DNA of 64,000 nucleotides from an uncultured SAR86 cluster bacterium (GCA_902591925.1 CACJCN010000001.1:132001-196000); one strand, 5' to 3'; positions 27,977 to 37,575 are shown, counted from the stretch's first letter. Made by a program: numbers and translations. Notes: generated by a model from the letters alone, not told the origin.

Positions 27977-28615
27977 ATGAGCGCTGCAAAGATAAGTGTT
28001 GCAAAAAAAGCAATTGATTATATTGAAAAAAAACTATCAATAGAGACTGTTCTGGGCATTGGTACTGGTTCAACAGTGAATTACTTTATTAAAGAATTAG
28101 ATGCATATAAAAATCTTTTTCGAGGAGCAGTATCAAGTTCGGAAGCATCTTCACAACTTCTAAGAGAAAAGAATATTGAGGTCTTTAGTTTAAATGATGT
28201 TAATCAAATAGATTTTTACATTGATGGAGCAGACGAGGTGTCACCAAATAACTGTCTAATCAAAGGTGGCGGTGGTGCGCATACAAGAGAAAAGATAGTA
28301 GCAGCAGCGGCACAAGAATTTATATGCATTGTTGATAAAACAAAGATGGTGGAAAAGCTTGGTGACTTCCCTCTTCCGGTCGAAGTAATTCCAGAAGCAA
28401 GAAGTTCTGTTGCGAGAAAAATTGTAGCTTTGGGTGGACTACCAATATATAGAGAAGGTTTTAGTACTGATCAAGGAAATCATATTATTGACGTAAAAGA
28501 AATAGATATCAGTGAACCTGAAGCCCTAGAAATTTTATTAAATAATATTCCGGGTGTTGTTGATAACGGAATCTTTGCTTTTAATAAACCGAAAGTTGTG
28601 TTGGTATCTGACTAG
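27977..28615 (+). CDS. rpiA: Ribose-5-phosphate isomerase A
   Basis: This 212-residue enzyme interconverts ribose-5-phosphate and ribulose-5-phosphate. GIGTGSTVNYF, the IDGADEVSP active-site aspartates, LIKGGGGAHTREKI and the VDKTKMVEKLG segment are all present. I chose the ATG at 27977 over the in-frame TTG at 27962. IlvA and RpiA divergently arranged is also known from other gammaproteobacteria. Confidence 0.96.
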   Translation: MSAAKISVAKKAIDYIEKKLSIETVLGIGTGSTVNYFIKELDAYKNLFRGAVSSSEASSQLLREKNIEVFSLNDVNQIDFYIDGADEVSPNNCLIKGGGGAHTREKIVAAAAQEFICIVDKTKMVEKLGDFPLPVEVIPEARSSVARKIVALGGLPIYREGFSTDQGNHIIDVKEIDISEPEALEILLNNIPGVVDNGIFAFNKPKVVLVSD

Positions 28616-28618
28616 AGA

Positions 28619-29143
28619 CTATAAAAGTTTTTCTATTTGAGATAATAATTCTGGCGAATCAGGTTTTACTCTTGACGCAAATGTAGACACTACTTTACCG
28701 TCTCTAGATATTAAGTACTTATTAAAATTCCACGAAGGTGTAACACCACTTTGTGCTATCAATTTTTTGTATAAAGGATTAGCTTTGTTACCTCTTACTT
28801 TCGAAGTTGCAAACATTGGGAAATCTACTCCATATTCAGTGGAGCAAAACTCAGCAACATCTGCTTCATCTGAATATTCTTGCATGAAATCTCTAGATGG
28901 AACCCCGAGAACAATAAATCCTTCGTCTTTGTAATCTTCATAAAGTTTCTGAAGAGAAGAATATTGATAGGTATATCCACATCTACTCGCAACATTTACA
29001 ACTAAAACTACTTTATCTGTATATTTGCATAGGTTAATTGTTTCACTAGAGTCTAAAACTCTCATTTCAGTATCAAGTAAATCTGAGCATGCGTAAGAAT
29101 AAGAAGAAATCAATAATATAAGTAAAGATGCAATCTTTTTCAT
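28619..29143 (-). CDS. Exported cysteine glutathione peroxidase
   Basis: This 174-residue thioredoxin-fold peroxidase has a signal peptide (1-18). The peroxidatic cysteine is C55 in ASRCGYTYQY, the tetrad is completed by Q88 and W138-N139 in PSWNF, and C100 (AEFCSTEY) is placed to act as the resolving cysteine. The usual FPCNQFG segment is altered to VPSRDFM, one residue shorter. It reduces peroxides in the periplasm, probably with a thioredoxin-like donor. It ends 3 bases from the convergent rpiA stop. Confidence 0.87.
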   Translation of the reverse strand: MKKIASLLILLISSYSYACSDLLDTEMRVLDSSETINLCKYTDKVVLVVNVASRCGYTYQYSSLQKLYEDYKDEGFIVLGVPSRDFMQEYSDEADVAEFCSTEYGVDFPMFATSKVRGNKANPLYKKLIAQSGVTPSWNFNKYLISRDGKVVSTFASRVKPDSPELLSQIEKLL

Positions 29144-29197
29144 GTGCTTATTCTAACCTAAGTAATGGGAGTTATTGCAGAAAGAGAGGAAATAAAA

Positions 29198-29278
29198 ATG
29201 GTTACTAAAAAAATGATTTCTATGTTATCTCTAATTTTATTCATAAATTTACAACTTTTAAAGAGATGGAGGGACTGA
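29198..29278 (+). CDS. Possible 26-residue hydrophobic micro-ORF
   Basis: An ATG at 29198 is preceded by GAGAGGA (29184-29190), a good ribosome binding site at proper distance. The ORF encodes MVTKKMISMLSLILF followed by INLQLLKRWRD, a positively charged start, one short hydrophobic helix and a basic end. Its stop lies in the loop of the hairpin at 29266-29287. It may be a leader peptide or small membrane peptide, or chance. No homologue is recognised. Confidence 0.25.
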   Translation: MVTKKMISMLSLILFINLQLLKRWRD

Positions 29279-29287
29279 GCCCTCCAT
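29266..29287. repeat. Perfect 8-bp inverted repeat forming a hairpin
   Basis: ATGGAGGG (29266-29273) pairs with CCCTCCAT (29280-29287) around the 6-base loop ACTGAG. It is strikingly GC-rich for this genome. No T-run follows on either strand, so it is not a typical intrinsic terminator. Confidence 0.7.
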
Positions 29288-29297
29288 GATTCCAGAG

Positions 29298-29334
29298 TGT
29301 CAGCAAAATATAATAGGGGAGAGGAGTGCTGACA
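29298..29334. repeat. 8-bp inverted repeat with a purine-rich loop
   Basis: TGTCAGCA (29298-29305) and TGCTGACA (29327-29334) are perfect inverse copies separated by 21 bases that contain GGGGAGAGGAG, an anti-Shine-Dalgarno match. The first ATG after it (29334) opens a 6-codon reading frame, MYYYSHL. Confidence 0.55.
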
Positions 29335-29402
29335 TGTATTATTATAGTCATTTATAATCAATTATCAATATTATTTATAAAATAAATCATGTTTTTTTTA
29401 TG

Positions 29403-29430
29403 TATAATGCTTTTTTAACTATTTTTGGAG
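29403..29430 (+). promoter_or_regulatory. -10 element and ribosome binding site of the beta-oxidation gene
   Basis: TATAAT lies at 29403-29408, placing a transcription start near 29415. GGAG at 29427-29430, 7 bases before the TTG at 29438, supports that unusual start codon. No good -35 is seen. Confidence 0.5.
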
Positions 29431-29437
29431 AAATATC

Positions 29438-31591
29438 TTGAAAGGTACCGTTTTATATGAAGTAAAGGACAATGTTGCCCTACTCACAGTTGATAACCCT
29501 CCAGTCAACCCCCTAAGCGATGGAGTCAGGACTGGTTTATACGAATCATTAATAAAAGCAGAAGAAGATGATTCAGTTGTAGGTGTTGTTTTAACAGGTA
29601 ATGGGAGAGCTTTTATTGCTGGAGCTGATATATCAGAATTTGGTGGAAACGTAGAAGGTGTAAGCCTAAATGAGGTATTTCAAAAACTAGAGCATTGCAG
29701 TAAACCCGTTGTAGCTGCCATAAATGGCATAGCTTTGGGGGGCGGACTAGAAACAGCATTATGTTGTAACTACAGAATTGCAGATAAAAACGCATTTGTT
29801 GGTCTTCCAGAGGTTAATTTAGGCTTATTGCCAGGTGGAGGCGGAACTCAAAGGCTTCCAAGACTTGCGGGGCCATCTGAAGCACTAAAAATGATGCTTA
29901 CTGGGGCACATGTTCCTGCCAAAAAAGCTCTAGATATGGGAATAATTGATGGTATTTCTGACGATGTTGTTAATGAATCTATAGGATTTATAAAAAATAA
30001 AGCGGAAAGTAATGAAGGTCATCCAAAAGTAAGAGACTTAAACTCAAAAATGATTGAGGCTCGTGGTGACGATAAGGTTCTTCTTGAAGCTCAAGCAATG
30101 GCATCAAAAGGAAGAAAAGGACAATTTGCACCTGGACAAATCATAAAGTGTGTAGAAGCAGCAATTAATATTGATAATTTTGATGAAGGACTTAAAAAGG
30201 AAGGTGAATATTTTCTTGAGTGTTTAATGCATCCTCAAAGAGAAGCAATGATCCATATTTTCTTTGGTGAAAGAGCAGCCTCAAAGATTTCTGATGTTCC
30301 AAAAGATACTAAAGTTATGGATATCAAAAAAGCTGGCATTATTGGTTCCGGAACTATGGGGGGTGGAATAGCTATGTGTTTTGCTAATGCTGGCATTCCC
30401 GTTCATATTATCGATCAGGATGAGGAAAACCTTAAAAGAGGAGTTTCAGTAATCGAGAAAAATTATGATTTTATGGTTAATAAAGGGCGTTTATCTCCTG
30501 AACAAAAAGATGGTGTATTTGGACTAATATCGTCCAGTTTAGATTATAAAGATGTCTCTGATTGCGATATTGTTATTGAAGCAGTATATGAAAATCTTGA
30601 ATTAAAACATGAAATTTTTAAATCATTAGATGCACATGTTAAGGAAGGCGCTATTCTAGCCAGCAATACATCAGGCTTAGACATAGATTCTATTGCTACT
30701 GTCACTAATAGGCCTGAACTGGTAGTAGGTACTCACTTTTTTAGTCCTGCAAATATAATGAGACTGTTAGAAGTTGTACGAGGTGAACAAACATCAGATG
30801 AAACATTGGCAACAATTATGGCAATAGGCAAGAGACTTAAAAAGGCAGCTGTTGTTTCATTAAATGCTCCTGGCTTTATTGGCAATAGAATGTTATTTGG
30901 CTATACAGCTCAAGCAAATATGCTATTACTTGAAGGTGCATTGCCACATCAAATTGATCAAGCATTAGAATCCTTTGGTCTAAATATGGGTCCATTTAGA
31001 ATGATGGATCTCGTTGGATTAGACCTTGGTTGGAGAGCAAGAAAATTAAGTGGTAAAGAATCTCCTCTTCATGCAAAAATCGGCGATGAATTATGTGAAC
31101 AAGATAGATATGGTCAAAAAAGTGGTGCTGGTTATTATAATTACTCAGAAGGTTCAAGAGCGCCAAATCCAGCTCCTGAAAATGAAGCAGTGTATGAAAA
31201 GATTTCATCAGAAAATGGATTTACCAGAAGAGACATTTCTGATGAAGAAATTGTAGAAAGATGTATATTAGCTCTTATTAATGAAGGTGCAGATATTTTA
31301 TCTGAAGGTGTCGCACAAAGAGCGGCTGATATTGATGTAGTTTATATAAATGGATATGGATTTCCAATATGGAGAGGCGGTCCAATGCATCATGCAAATG
31401 CAATGGGACTTGATAAAGTAATAGAAAAGCTTGAAAAATATAGAGAAATTACAGGTAATGATGTCTACAAACCAAGTGAAATGCTTGTGAATCTGGCAAA
31501 AGACGGTGGAAAACTTGGAGAAGCACCTCAAAAAGGCGATAGGAAAGAAAAATTAGGTTTTGAGATGTCGTCAGTTGCAAACAATTTTTAG
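29438..31591 (+). CDS. Multifunctional enoyl-CoA hydratase/3-hydroxyacyl-CoA dehydrogenase
   Basis: This 717-residue FadB/FadJ-type alpha subunit catalyses hydration and NAD-dependent oxidation in beta-oxidation. An N-terminal crotonase domain (1-190) has GRAFIAGADISEF, GGGLETALCCNYRIA (oxyanion and catalytic Glu) and the second Glu in LPEVNLGLLPGGGG. The NAD-binding domain (about 295-475) opens AGIIGSGTMGGGIA, and THFFSPANIMRLLEVV carries the catalytic His-Glu region. The C-terminal dehydrogenase domain is duplicated. The TTG start has a ribosome binding site. The order of domains resembles peroxisomal-type or FadJ enzymes. No thiolase gene is adjacent. Confidence 0.9.
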   Translation: MKGTVLYEVKDNVALLTVDNPPVNPLSDGVRTGLYESLIKAEEDDSVVGVVLTGNGRAFIAGADISEFGGNVEGVSLNEVFQKLEHCSKPVVAAINGIALGGGLETALCCNYRIADKNAFVGLPEVNLGLLPGGGGTQRLPRLAGPSEALKMMLTGAHVPAKKALDMGIIDGISDDVVNESIGFIKNKAESNEGHPKVRDLNSKMIEARGDDKVLLEAQAMASKGRKGQFAPGQIIKCVEAAINIDNFDEGLKKEGEYFLECLMHPQREAMIHIFFGERAASKISDVPKDTKVMDIKKAGIIGSGTMGGGIAMCFANAGIPVHIIDQDEENLKRGVSVIEKNYDFMVNKGRLSPEQKDGVFGLISSSLDYKDVSDCDIVIEAVYENLELKHEIFKSLDAHVKEGAILASNTSGLDIDSIATVTNRPELVVGTHFFSPANIMRLLEVVRGEQTSDETLATIMAIGKRLKKAAVVSLNAPGFIGNRMLFGYTAQANMLLLEGALPHQIDQALESFGLNMGPFRMMDLVGLDLGWRARKLSGKESPLHAKIGDELCEQDRYGQKSGAGYYNYSEGSRAPNPAPENEAVYEKISSENGFTRRDISDEEIVERCILALINEGADILSEGVAQRAADIDVVYINGYGFPIWRGGPMHHANAMGLDKVIEKLEKYREITGNDVYKPSEMLVNLAKDGGKLGEAPQKGDRKEKLGFEMSSVANNF

Positions 31592-31618
31592 ATTTAATAA
31601 ATTAGAAAACTAAATGAT

Positions 31619-32170
31619 TTAGGCTCTAATTTGGACTTTTGTCCCTTCTGATACCATATCGAATAGCTCTATCACATCATTGTTGAACATTCTTATACAT
31701 CCGTGTGAGGCTTTTTGGCCAATTAAGCCCTCTTCATGAGTACCATGTATGTAGATATATCTACTATAAGAATCTACTCCAACTCCCCTATTTATACCGT
31801 TTTCTAGCCCATCTAGCCATAATATCCTTGATGTTACAAAGTCATCCTCTGTATCATTAGAATTGATTAGAATTTCTGCTCTTTTGTTTGTGTTTTCTCT
31901 TGCAGTAAATATTGTATTGATTGGTGCTTTATCTCCAATTTTTTCTTTAATTTCATGCAATCCCAATGGAGTTTTAAAGGAATTTTCAATTTGCCCTTCT
32001 CCATATTTTGATGTTGACACTGGAAAACTCTGAACTAAATTATCGTTATTGAACAAATAGAGCCTTTGCTCGGAAATATCAACAATAATTTCGTTATTTT
32101 GACTATAAGATTTAGTAGAAAAAAACGTCATTACAAGCGAACAAATCAAGATCTTAGTAATTTTTTCCAT
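31619..32170 (-). CDS. L,D-transpeptidase (YkuD domain)
   Basis: This 183-residue exported enzyme has a signal peptide (1-23, cut after SYSQ) and a YkuD domain: DISEQRLYLFNND opens it, HGTHEEGLIGQ carries the conserved His and SHGCIRM carries the catalytic C158. It cross-links peptidoglycan 3-3 or attaches lipoprotein. It lacks LysM or other wall-binding domains. It overlaps the lnt 3' end by 25 bases, so it is co-transcribed with lnt. Confidence 0.88.
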   Translation of the reverse strand: MEKITKILICSLVMTFFSTKSYSQNNEIIVDISEQRLYLFNNDNLVQSFPVSTSKYGEGQIENSFKTPLGLHEIKEKIGDKAPINTIFTARENTNKRAEILINSNDTEDDFVTSRILWLDGLENGINRGVGVDSYSRYIYIHGTHEEGLIGQKASHGCIRMFNNDVIELFDMVSEGTKVQIRA

Positions 32171-33606
32171 ATAATCTTTAAAAAAGGAATTAAAACTATT
32201 ATAAACGATAAAATTATAAAAAATAAATGTCCATTTCTTGAATAAAAAGTACTGTTTTCAATTAATTTTACGTAACCCTCTAGAATACCTGACTTTCCTT
32301 TTTCTAATAAAGTAACAATTGTTCCTTTATTAGAAATAATTGCTGATATACCGTCGTTCGTTGCTCTTATTGTATATCTATTGTTTTCAATAGATCTCAC
32401 TCTAGCAATACTTAAATGATGATATGGTCCAATAGAATTTCCAAACCAGGTGTCATTTGAGACATTTATCATTAAAAATGAACTTTTGTTCATCTTTCTT
32501 ACTGTATTTGGAAAAGCAATATCAAAGCAAATTGGACTAGAAATGGGAATATTATCAAGAATCCTTATATTTTCTTGTAACTGGCTCCCATGTGAAACAT
32601 TGGACATTGGTAAATCAAAAAAATTTATTATCCCTCTAAGACCTTCAATGAAAGGAATATACTCACCAAATGGTACTAGATGTATTTTTTTATATACTTC
32701 ATTATGTCTAGCACTGTAAATTGCGTTATATAATTTTGCATCATCATATTTCCATACGCCTAAAATAATTTTTTCAGAAATTTCTGTATTTTTTAGAAAA
32801 TCCATAAATCTAATACTATTCTGAGAGTACGGCAATTCAGCTTCTGGTAATACTACTAACTCAGAATCTTTAGAAACTGTATCTATAAGTTTATTTAGGT
32901 TGTCCTCAATCTTTAAATAATAGTTATCTTCATATTTTAAAAAAGGATCTGATGCTGGTTGAACAATTGACACCTTAATACCATCTTTGATTTCATCTGC
33001 AGGTGAAAATGGTAATAAGGAAATTATAAGTATTGCAGCTGAAATATAGGATATCTTATTATTTGAGTAAACGATGAACAATGCGCATATAAAATAAATG
33101 AAAAAGGAGGCTGCTGTTACTCCAAAGATAGGATAAATATTTTGTGATATTGTATCCAAAAATATATTACCGGGTATTAGCCATGGAACTCCGTTAAGAA
33201 AAAAATATCTACTTAACTCGCTAATAGCAAATATAGAAGAAATAAAAAGAACACTAAGAAAGTTGTTGTTTATTTTAGTAAAACTTAAGGCTGATTTTAG
33301 TATCAATAGAGGGGAAGTAAATATCAATGTTAATATTACAACTAATAGAAAATATATAATTGAAGACATTGCTATTGTTGTTTCTCCGTAATAGTAAACA
33401 CTCACTATTATCCAAGACATTCCTAATCCCCAATGCCCTAAACCCCAGCAAAAAACCTTCCAAAAGACGCCATTATTATTTGATATTAATAAGCGAATCA
33501 AATAACCATAAGATATGAAAATTAAGAATTTAATTGAGAAGGGTGCGAATGCAAAAATTCCTACTAATCCAAATAATGCTGGAATAATAAAATTTAAAAT
33601 CTTCAT
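32146..33606 (-). CDS. lnt: Apolipoprotein N-acyltransferase
   Basis: This 486-residue inner-membrane enzyme adds the third acyl chain to lipoproteins. Six or so N-terminal helices (1-195) are followed by a nitrilase-type domain with catalytic Glu in VVLPEAELP, Lys in KIHLVPFGEYIP and Cys in SPICFDIAFP, and a final helix near 460-480. Its start overlaps corC by 4 bases, as in the conserved miaB-ybeZ-ybeY-ybeX-lnt operon. It would process the several lipoproteins in this window. Confidence 0.94.
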   Translation of the reverse strand: MKILNFIIPALFGLVGIFAFAPFSIKFLIFISYGYLIRLLISNNNGVFWKVFCWGLGHWGLGMSWIIVSVYYYGETTIAMSSIIYFLLVVILTLIFTSPLLILKSALSFTKINNNFLSVLFISSIFAISELSRYFFLNGVPWLIPGNIFLDTISQNIYPIFGVTAASFFIYFICALFIVYSNNKISYISAAILIISLLPFSPADEIKDGIKVSIVQPASDPFLKYEDNYYLKIEDNLNKLIDTVSKDSELVVLPEAELPYSQNSIRFMDFLKNTEISEKIILGVWKYDDAKLYNAIYSARHNEVYKKIHLVPFGEYIPFIEGLRGIINFFDLPMSNVSHGSQLQENIRILDNIPISSPICFDIAFPNTVRKMNKSSFLMINVSNDTWFGNSIGPYHHLSIARVRSIENNRYTIRATNDGISAIISNKGTIVTLLEKGKSGILEGYVKLIENSTFYSRNGHLFFIILSFIIVLIPFLKIIWKKLLRS

Positions 33607-34460
33607 TTATTTATTGAAACAATAAACTTCTTTATTCTTCTATTATCTGTGTCTGAAACCTTTATTGAGATATTCTCTAATTTAATTATATCGCCAATCT
33701 TTGGTAAGACTCCAAATTCAGAAATAAATAAGCCTCCCAAAGTTTCGGCGTCAACAGTAAGTGGATCTAGTTCAAGTTCAAAGAAACTAACAAACTCTTC
33801 TATTTCAATTTTTGCATCTACATTATATTTATTAGTTGAGACTTCTATTATTTCTTGCTCTTCGATGTCGTGTTCATCTTCAATCTCTCCAACTAATTCT
33901 TCAAGAATATCTTCAATTGTAATAAGTCCACATATTTCTCCATATTCGTCTATAACTACTGCTAAATGAGATCTATCTTGTTTAAATTCTTCTAGAAGTG
34001 AATCAGCCTTTTTGGTTTCAGGAACAACATTTGGATCTCTAAGCATCTCATTGATATCAAAATCGGCAGTACCTTTAAATAGTTTTGGTAAGATATCTTT
34101 AGCTAATAAGATACCAGCTACCTCATTTCTTTCCTCACCCAAGACTGGATATCTAGAGTGACCTGATTCAATTATTCTTTTGATAATTTCGTCAGTATCG
34201 TCTTTAACTTGTATTGTTACCATATCAACTTTAGGAATCATTATCTCTTTTACAGTGATATCTCCTAAACGAATTGCTTTACTGGCAATTGATTCTGCCT
34301 CTTTATCAATTATTTTTTGGTCAACAGCATCTTTTAGAAACTCAGTTACTTCGGATACGCTTTGAGTTTTTATGAAAAATGGATTTCTAAAATATTTTTT
34401 TAATTTATCAATAATCCCCGACGGAGGCTTATTATCTTCTTGATTTTGTTTTTCGTTCAT
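33603..34460 (-). CDS. corC: CBS-domain protein CorC (YbeX)
   Basis: This 285-residue cytosolic protein has two CBS domains (about 70-190; VKEIMIPKVDMVTI and LLEEFKQDRSHLAVVIDEYGE) and a C-terminal CorC_HlyC domain (about 205-285; DAETLGGLFISEFG). It is linked to magnesium/cobalt efflux and to ribosome or 16S rRNA maturation in E. coli. No transmembrane helix is present. It overlaps ybeY by 1 base. Confidence 0.92.
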   Translation of the reverse strand: MNEKQNQEDNKPPSGIIDKLKKYFRNPFFIKTQSVSEVTEFLKDAVDQKIIDKEAESIASKAIRLGDITVKEIMIPKVDMVTIQVKDDTDEIIKRIIESGHSRYPVLGEERNEVAGILLAKDILPKLFKGTADFDINEMLRDPNVVPETKKADSLLEEFKQDRSHLAVVIDEYGEICGLITIEDILEELVGEIEDEHDIEEQEIIEVSTNKYNVDAKIEIEEFVSFFELELDPLTVDAETLGGLFISEFGVLPKIGDIIKLENISIKVSDTDNRRIKKFIVSINK

Positions 34461-34906
34461 TAATATGGATTGTCGATATTTATTTTTTTAAGCAATTTAA
34501 TCTCTTTATTTTCCATTTGAGCTGCCATCTCATTATTTTCATGGTCAAACCCTAATATATGATATACGCCATGAATTAACATGTGAATTAAATGATCATC
34601 AAATTTTTTATTTTGTTGACGAGATTCTTCTTCTAAATATTGATAACTTATTGCAATATCACCCAAATCCCCTGTGATTGACTTTGAAATATCTTCATTT
34701 GTAAAAGATAGTACATTTGTGGGTGAGTTTTTCTTTCTGAACTTGTTGTTTAGTTCTTGTATTTCATTATTGTTTAAAATTTTTAAATTCACAGAACAGT
34801 TAGAGAGCTTTTCTTCCTCACAAATTAATGAAAAGGCCATAATAAGTTTATTTTCAAGTTGAGTTGAAATTAAAAAATCATCTGATGTTAAAATATTAAG
34901 ACTCAC
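34460..34906 (-). CDS. ybeY: Endoribonuclease YbeY
   Basis: This 148-residue zinc-dependent enzyme matures the 16S rRNA 3' end. The metal motif HGVYHILGFDH gives H112, H116 and H122. The preceding RKKNSPTNVLSF and GDLGDIAIS segments are canonical. It sits directly beside ybeZ, whose ATPase product is its usual partner. Confidence 0.95.
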   Translation of the reverse strand: MSLNILTSDDFLISTQLENKLIMAFSLICEEEKLSNCSVNLKILNNNEIQELNNKFRKKNSPTNVLSFTNEDISKSITGDLGDIAISYQYLEEESRQQNKKFDDHLIHMLIHGVYHILGFDHENNEMAAQMENKEIKLLKKINIDNPY

Positions 34907-35863
34907 TTATAAATCTAACTTGTCCTCAAAATATTTATAAGCATCAATAATTTTTTTAACTAAAGGATGCCTCACAACATCTGATGATGAGAAGTTGGTA
35001 AAGCCTATGCCATCAGTATCTTTGAGAACTTCTATAGCATCTGACAAACCTGATTTAATATTTTTTGGAAGATCTATTTGAGTTAAATCTCCATTGATTA
35101 CAAGATAAGAACCAAAACCCATTCTAGTTAAAACCATTTTCATTTGTTCTTTTGTTGTATTTTGGCTTTCATCGACAATTATAAATGAGTTATTTAATGT
35201 CCTTCCTCTCATATATGCTAAAGGAGCTATTTCAACGATACCTCTTTCAAGTAATTTTTCAGTTTTTTCAACTCCGAGCATTTCATATAAAGCATCATAA
35301 AGAGGGCGAAGATACGGATCAACTTTTTGAGATAAATCCCCTGGTAAAAACCCAAGTTTTTCACCAGCTTCTACTGCAGGCCTTATTAAAATAATTCTAT
35401 CTACTTTTTCATTTAAAAGATGATCAACTGCCAATGCAACAGCCAAGTATGTTTTTCCAGTTCCAGCAGGGCCAATTCCAAAGTTAATTTCTTTATTTGA
35501 AATATTTTCAATATAAGTTTTTTGATTTTTTCCTCTTGGCATTACACTTTTTTTAGGTGTTTTGATTTTAATAACATTAGTCATGTTTTTATCTGACTCT
35601 TGTATGCACAAATTTAGTGTTTCGCTATTAATCTCAATTCCTTGGCCTGCTGCTTCGTATAACTTTCTCAAAGCATCTACAGATAGATCAACATCTTTTT
35701 TGTTTCCTTTAATTTTAAGATTATTACCATTTTGAAAAATCTTTACATTAAACGTCTTTTCCACAAATTTAAGATTTTCATTAAGTTCACCAACGAACCT
35801 AACCATAACATTTGCATCTGAGGGTTGTAATTCTAGACTAGTTAAAGATGAATCAGTTGACAT
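34907..35863 (-). CDS. ybeZ: PhoH-like ATPase YbeZ
   Basis: This 318-residue cytosolic ATPase has an N-terminal KH-like region (1-100) and the PhoH domain with Walker A GPAGTGKT (131-138) and Walker B FIIVDESQNTT. RGRTLNNSFI is also typical. It is thought to act with YbeY in rRNA handling. It overlaps the miaB stop by 1 base. Confidence 0.93.
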   Translation of the reverse strand: MSTDSSLTSLELQPSDANVMVRFVGELNENLKFVEKTFNVKIFQNGNNLKIKGNKKDVDLSVDALRKLYEAAGQGIEINSETLNLCIQESDKNMTNVIKIKTPKKSVMPRGKNQKTYIENISNKEINFGIGPAGTGKTYLAVALAVDHLLNEKVDRIILIRPAVEAGEKLGFLPGDLSQKVDPYLRPLYDALYEMLGVEKTEKLLERGIVEIAPLAYMRGRTLNNSFIIVDESQNTTKEQMKMVLTRMGFGSYLVINGDLTQIDLPKNIKSGLSDAIEVLKDTDGIGFTNFSSSDVVRHPLVKKIIDAYKYFEDKLDL

Positions 35864-37188
35864 TAATTTTGTAAATTACCTCTTAAACAATTTGGCAGTG
35901 CTTCATTAATTTGAATATTAATCATTTGCCCAACTAAATCAATATCATTTGATGGAAAATTAACAACTCGATTACATATAGTTCTTCCTTGTAATTGTCC
36001 TGGATCTCTTTTTGACTGTCCATAGACTAAGCAGTTTTGCAATGTACCAACCTTCTTTCTGCTAAATCCAAATGAAAGTTGGTTTAATCTCTCTTGAAGA
36101 ATATTTAATCTTTCTTTTTTTTCTTCTTGAGTCACGTCATCTTCCATATCTGATGCAGTTGTATTTGGTCTGGGACTATATATAAAACTAAATGACTCAT
36201 CAAACCTTACTTCATTAATTACATTCATGGTCTCCATAAAATCATCATTTGTCTCACCAGGAAAGCCAACAATAAAATCTGATGAAAAGCTCATGTCAGG
36301 TCGAACTTTACGAATTTTTTCAATAAGATTAAGGTATTTTTCTACGTTATAACGTCTTCTCATTAATTTTAATATTCTGTCTGAACCACTTTGTACAGGA
36401 AGATGAACGTGACTTACAAGCTCTGGTACCTTATCGTAAACTTCAACAAGATCATCTTTAAATTCATGTGGATGGCTTGTTGTATATCTAATCCTTTCAA
36501 TATTTTCTATTTTTGCTGTTAACTCAATCAATTTAGCTAAAGAAGATTTTTCACCTTTATAGGTCCCCTTAAAATTGTTTACATTTTGGCCCAATAAATG
36601 AATCTCTCTTGTTCCATTTTCTGCAAGTGCAGATATCTCATTCAAAATATCTTCAATTGTTCTTGATACCTCATGACCTCTTGTTTTTGGAACAACACAA
36701 AAAGAACAATATTTATTGCAGCCCTCAATGATTGAAACAAACGCTGAGGGTTCGCCAGTTCCATGCACAGGAATATGATTAAATTTTTCTAATTTTGGAA
36801 ACGAAATATCAACTTGATTAATGTTCGTTTTATTTTTATTCTCATATAGCTCTGGTAATTTGTGTAGTGTCTGAGGTCCAAATACAATATCTACTGCAGG
36901 AGCTCTTTTGATTATATTTTCACCTTCTTGTGATGCAACACATCCTCCTATAGCAATTTTCAAATCAGGATTTTTATCTTTTATTTTTCGCCATCTTCCA
37001 ATTTGATGAAATACCTTTTCTTGTGCTTTTTCCCTTATCGAACAGGTGTTAAGGATTAAAAGATCTGCTTCCTCTTCATTTTCTGCTAATTCAAAGTTTT
37101 CTTTTTCTTCTAAAAGATCAAACATTTTTGCAGAATCATATTCATTCATCTGACAACCATGTGTTTTTATAAATAATTTTTTTGTCAT
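35863..37188 (-). CDS. miaB: tRNA-2-methylthio-N6-dimethylallyladenosine synthase
   Basis: This 441-residue radical SAM methylthiotransferase modifies A37 of UNN-decoding tRNAs. The N-terminal cluster cysteines are C12, C49 and C83, the radical SAM cluster is C157, C161 and C164 ([13 protein letters not shown]), and a TRAM domain fills the last 65 residues. It heads the miaB-ybeZ-ybeY-ybeX-lnt-LDT run on the minus strand and diverges from the DUF1820 gene. Confidence 0.97.
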   Translation of the reverse strand: MTKKLFIKTHGCQMNEYDSAKMFDLLEEKENFELAENEEEADLLILNTCSIREKAQEKVFHQIGRWRKIKDKNPDLKIAIGGCVASQEGENIIKRAPAVDIVFGPQTLHKLPELYENKNKTNINQVDISFPKLEKFNHIPVHGTGEPSAFVSIIEGCNKYCSFCVVPKTRGHEVSRTIEDILNEISALAENGTREIHLLGQNVNNFKGTYKGEKSSLAKLIELTAKIENIERIRYTTSHPHEFKDDLVEVYDKVPELVSHVHLPVQSGSDRILKLMRRRYNVEKYLNLIEKIRKVRPDMSFSSDFIVGFPGETNDDFMETMNVINEVRFDESFSFIYSPRPNTTASDMEDDVTQEEKKERLNILQERLNQLSFGFSRKKVGTLQNCLVYGQSKRDPGQLQGRTICNRVVNFPSNDIDLVGQMINIQINEALPNCLRGNLQN

Positions 37189-37247
37189 ATTTAATTAACT
37201 TTCTATAGCTTTAATTATCAAACATTATTCCCATATAATTAAGTATT

Positions 37248-37574
37248 ATGAAAACAAAAAATGTTTACAAGATAATTTTCATTCAGCTTGGTGAAATTTA
37301 TGAAGTTTTTGCTAAACAAATTTACCAAAGTGATATGTACGGTTTTATCGAGGTGGAAGAGTATATCTTCAATAAAGATAAACAGCTAGTAGTTGATCCA
37401 AGTTCAGAAAAATTAAAAAATGAATTTTCAATGGTTGAGAGAAGTTATATACCTATCAATTCTATTGTGAGAATTGATGAAGTTAACGAAACTGGCGAGG
37501 CAAAAATAAAAGAGAATAAAGGTCAAGTAAGTCCTTTTCCTTTAAACATCCAACCCTCTAACAAAAAAGATTAA
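37248..37574 (+). CDS. DUF1820 family protein
   Basis: This 108-residue protein starts VYKIIFIQLGEIYEVFAK and continues with YGFIEVEEYIF and SYIPINSIVRIDEV, matching DUF1820, a small protein conserved beside miaB in many gammaproteobacteria. Its function is unknown. It has no signal peptide or helix. It ends one base from the convergent orn stop. Confidence 0.8.
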   Translation: MKTKNVYKIIFIQLGEIYEVFAKQIYQSDMYGFIEVEEYIFNKDKQLVVDPSSEKLKNEFSMVERSYIPINSIVRIDEVNETGEAKIKENKGQVSPFPLNIQPSNKKD

Positions 37575-37575
37575 A

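Noticed and set aside
29266..29287. Intrinsic terminator for the glutathione peroxidase or fad gene
   Set aside because: The hairpin is not followed by a T-run on either strand and lies upstream of both genes' starts rather than after their stops.
29158..29361. 67-codon minus-strand ORF across the gpx-fad gap
   Set aside because: It runs through both inverted repeats, has no ribosome binding site at its first ATG and has no family-like segment. A shorter 28-codon version starting at 29244 is hydrophobic but also lacks a ribosome binding site.
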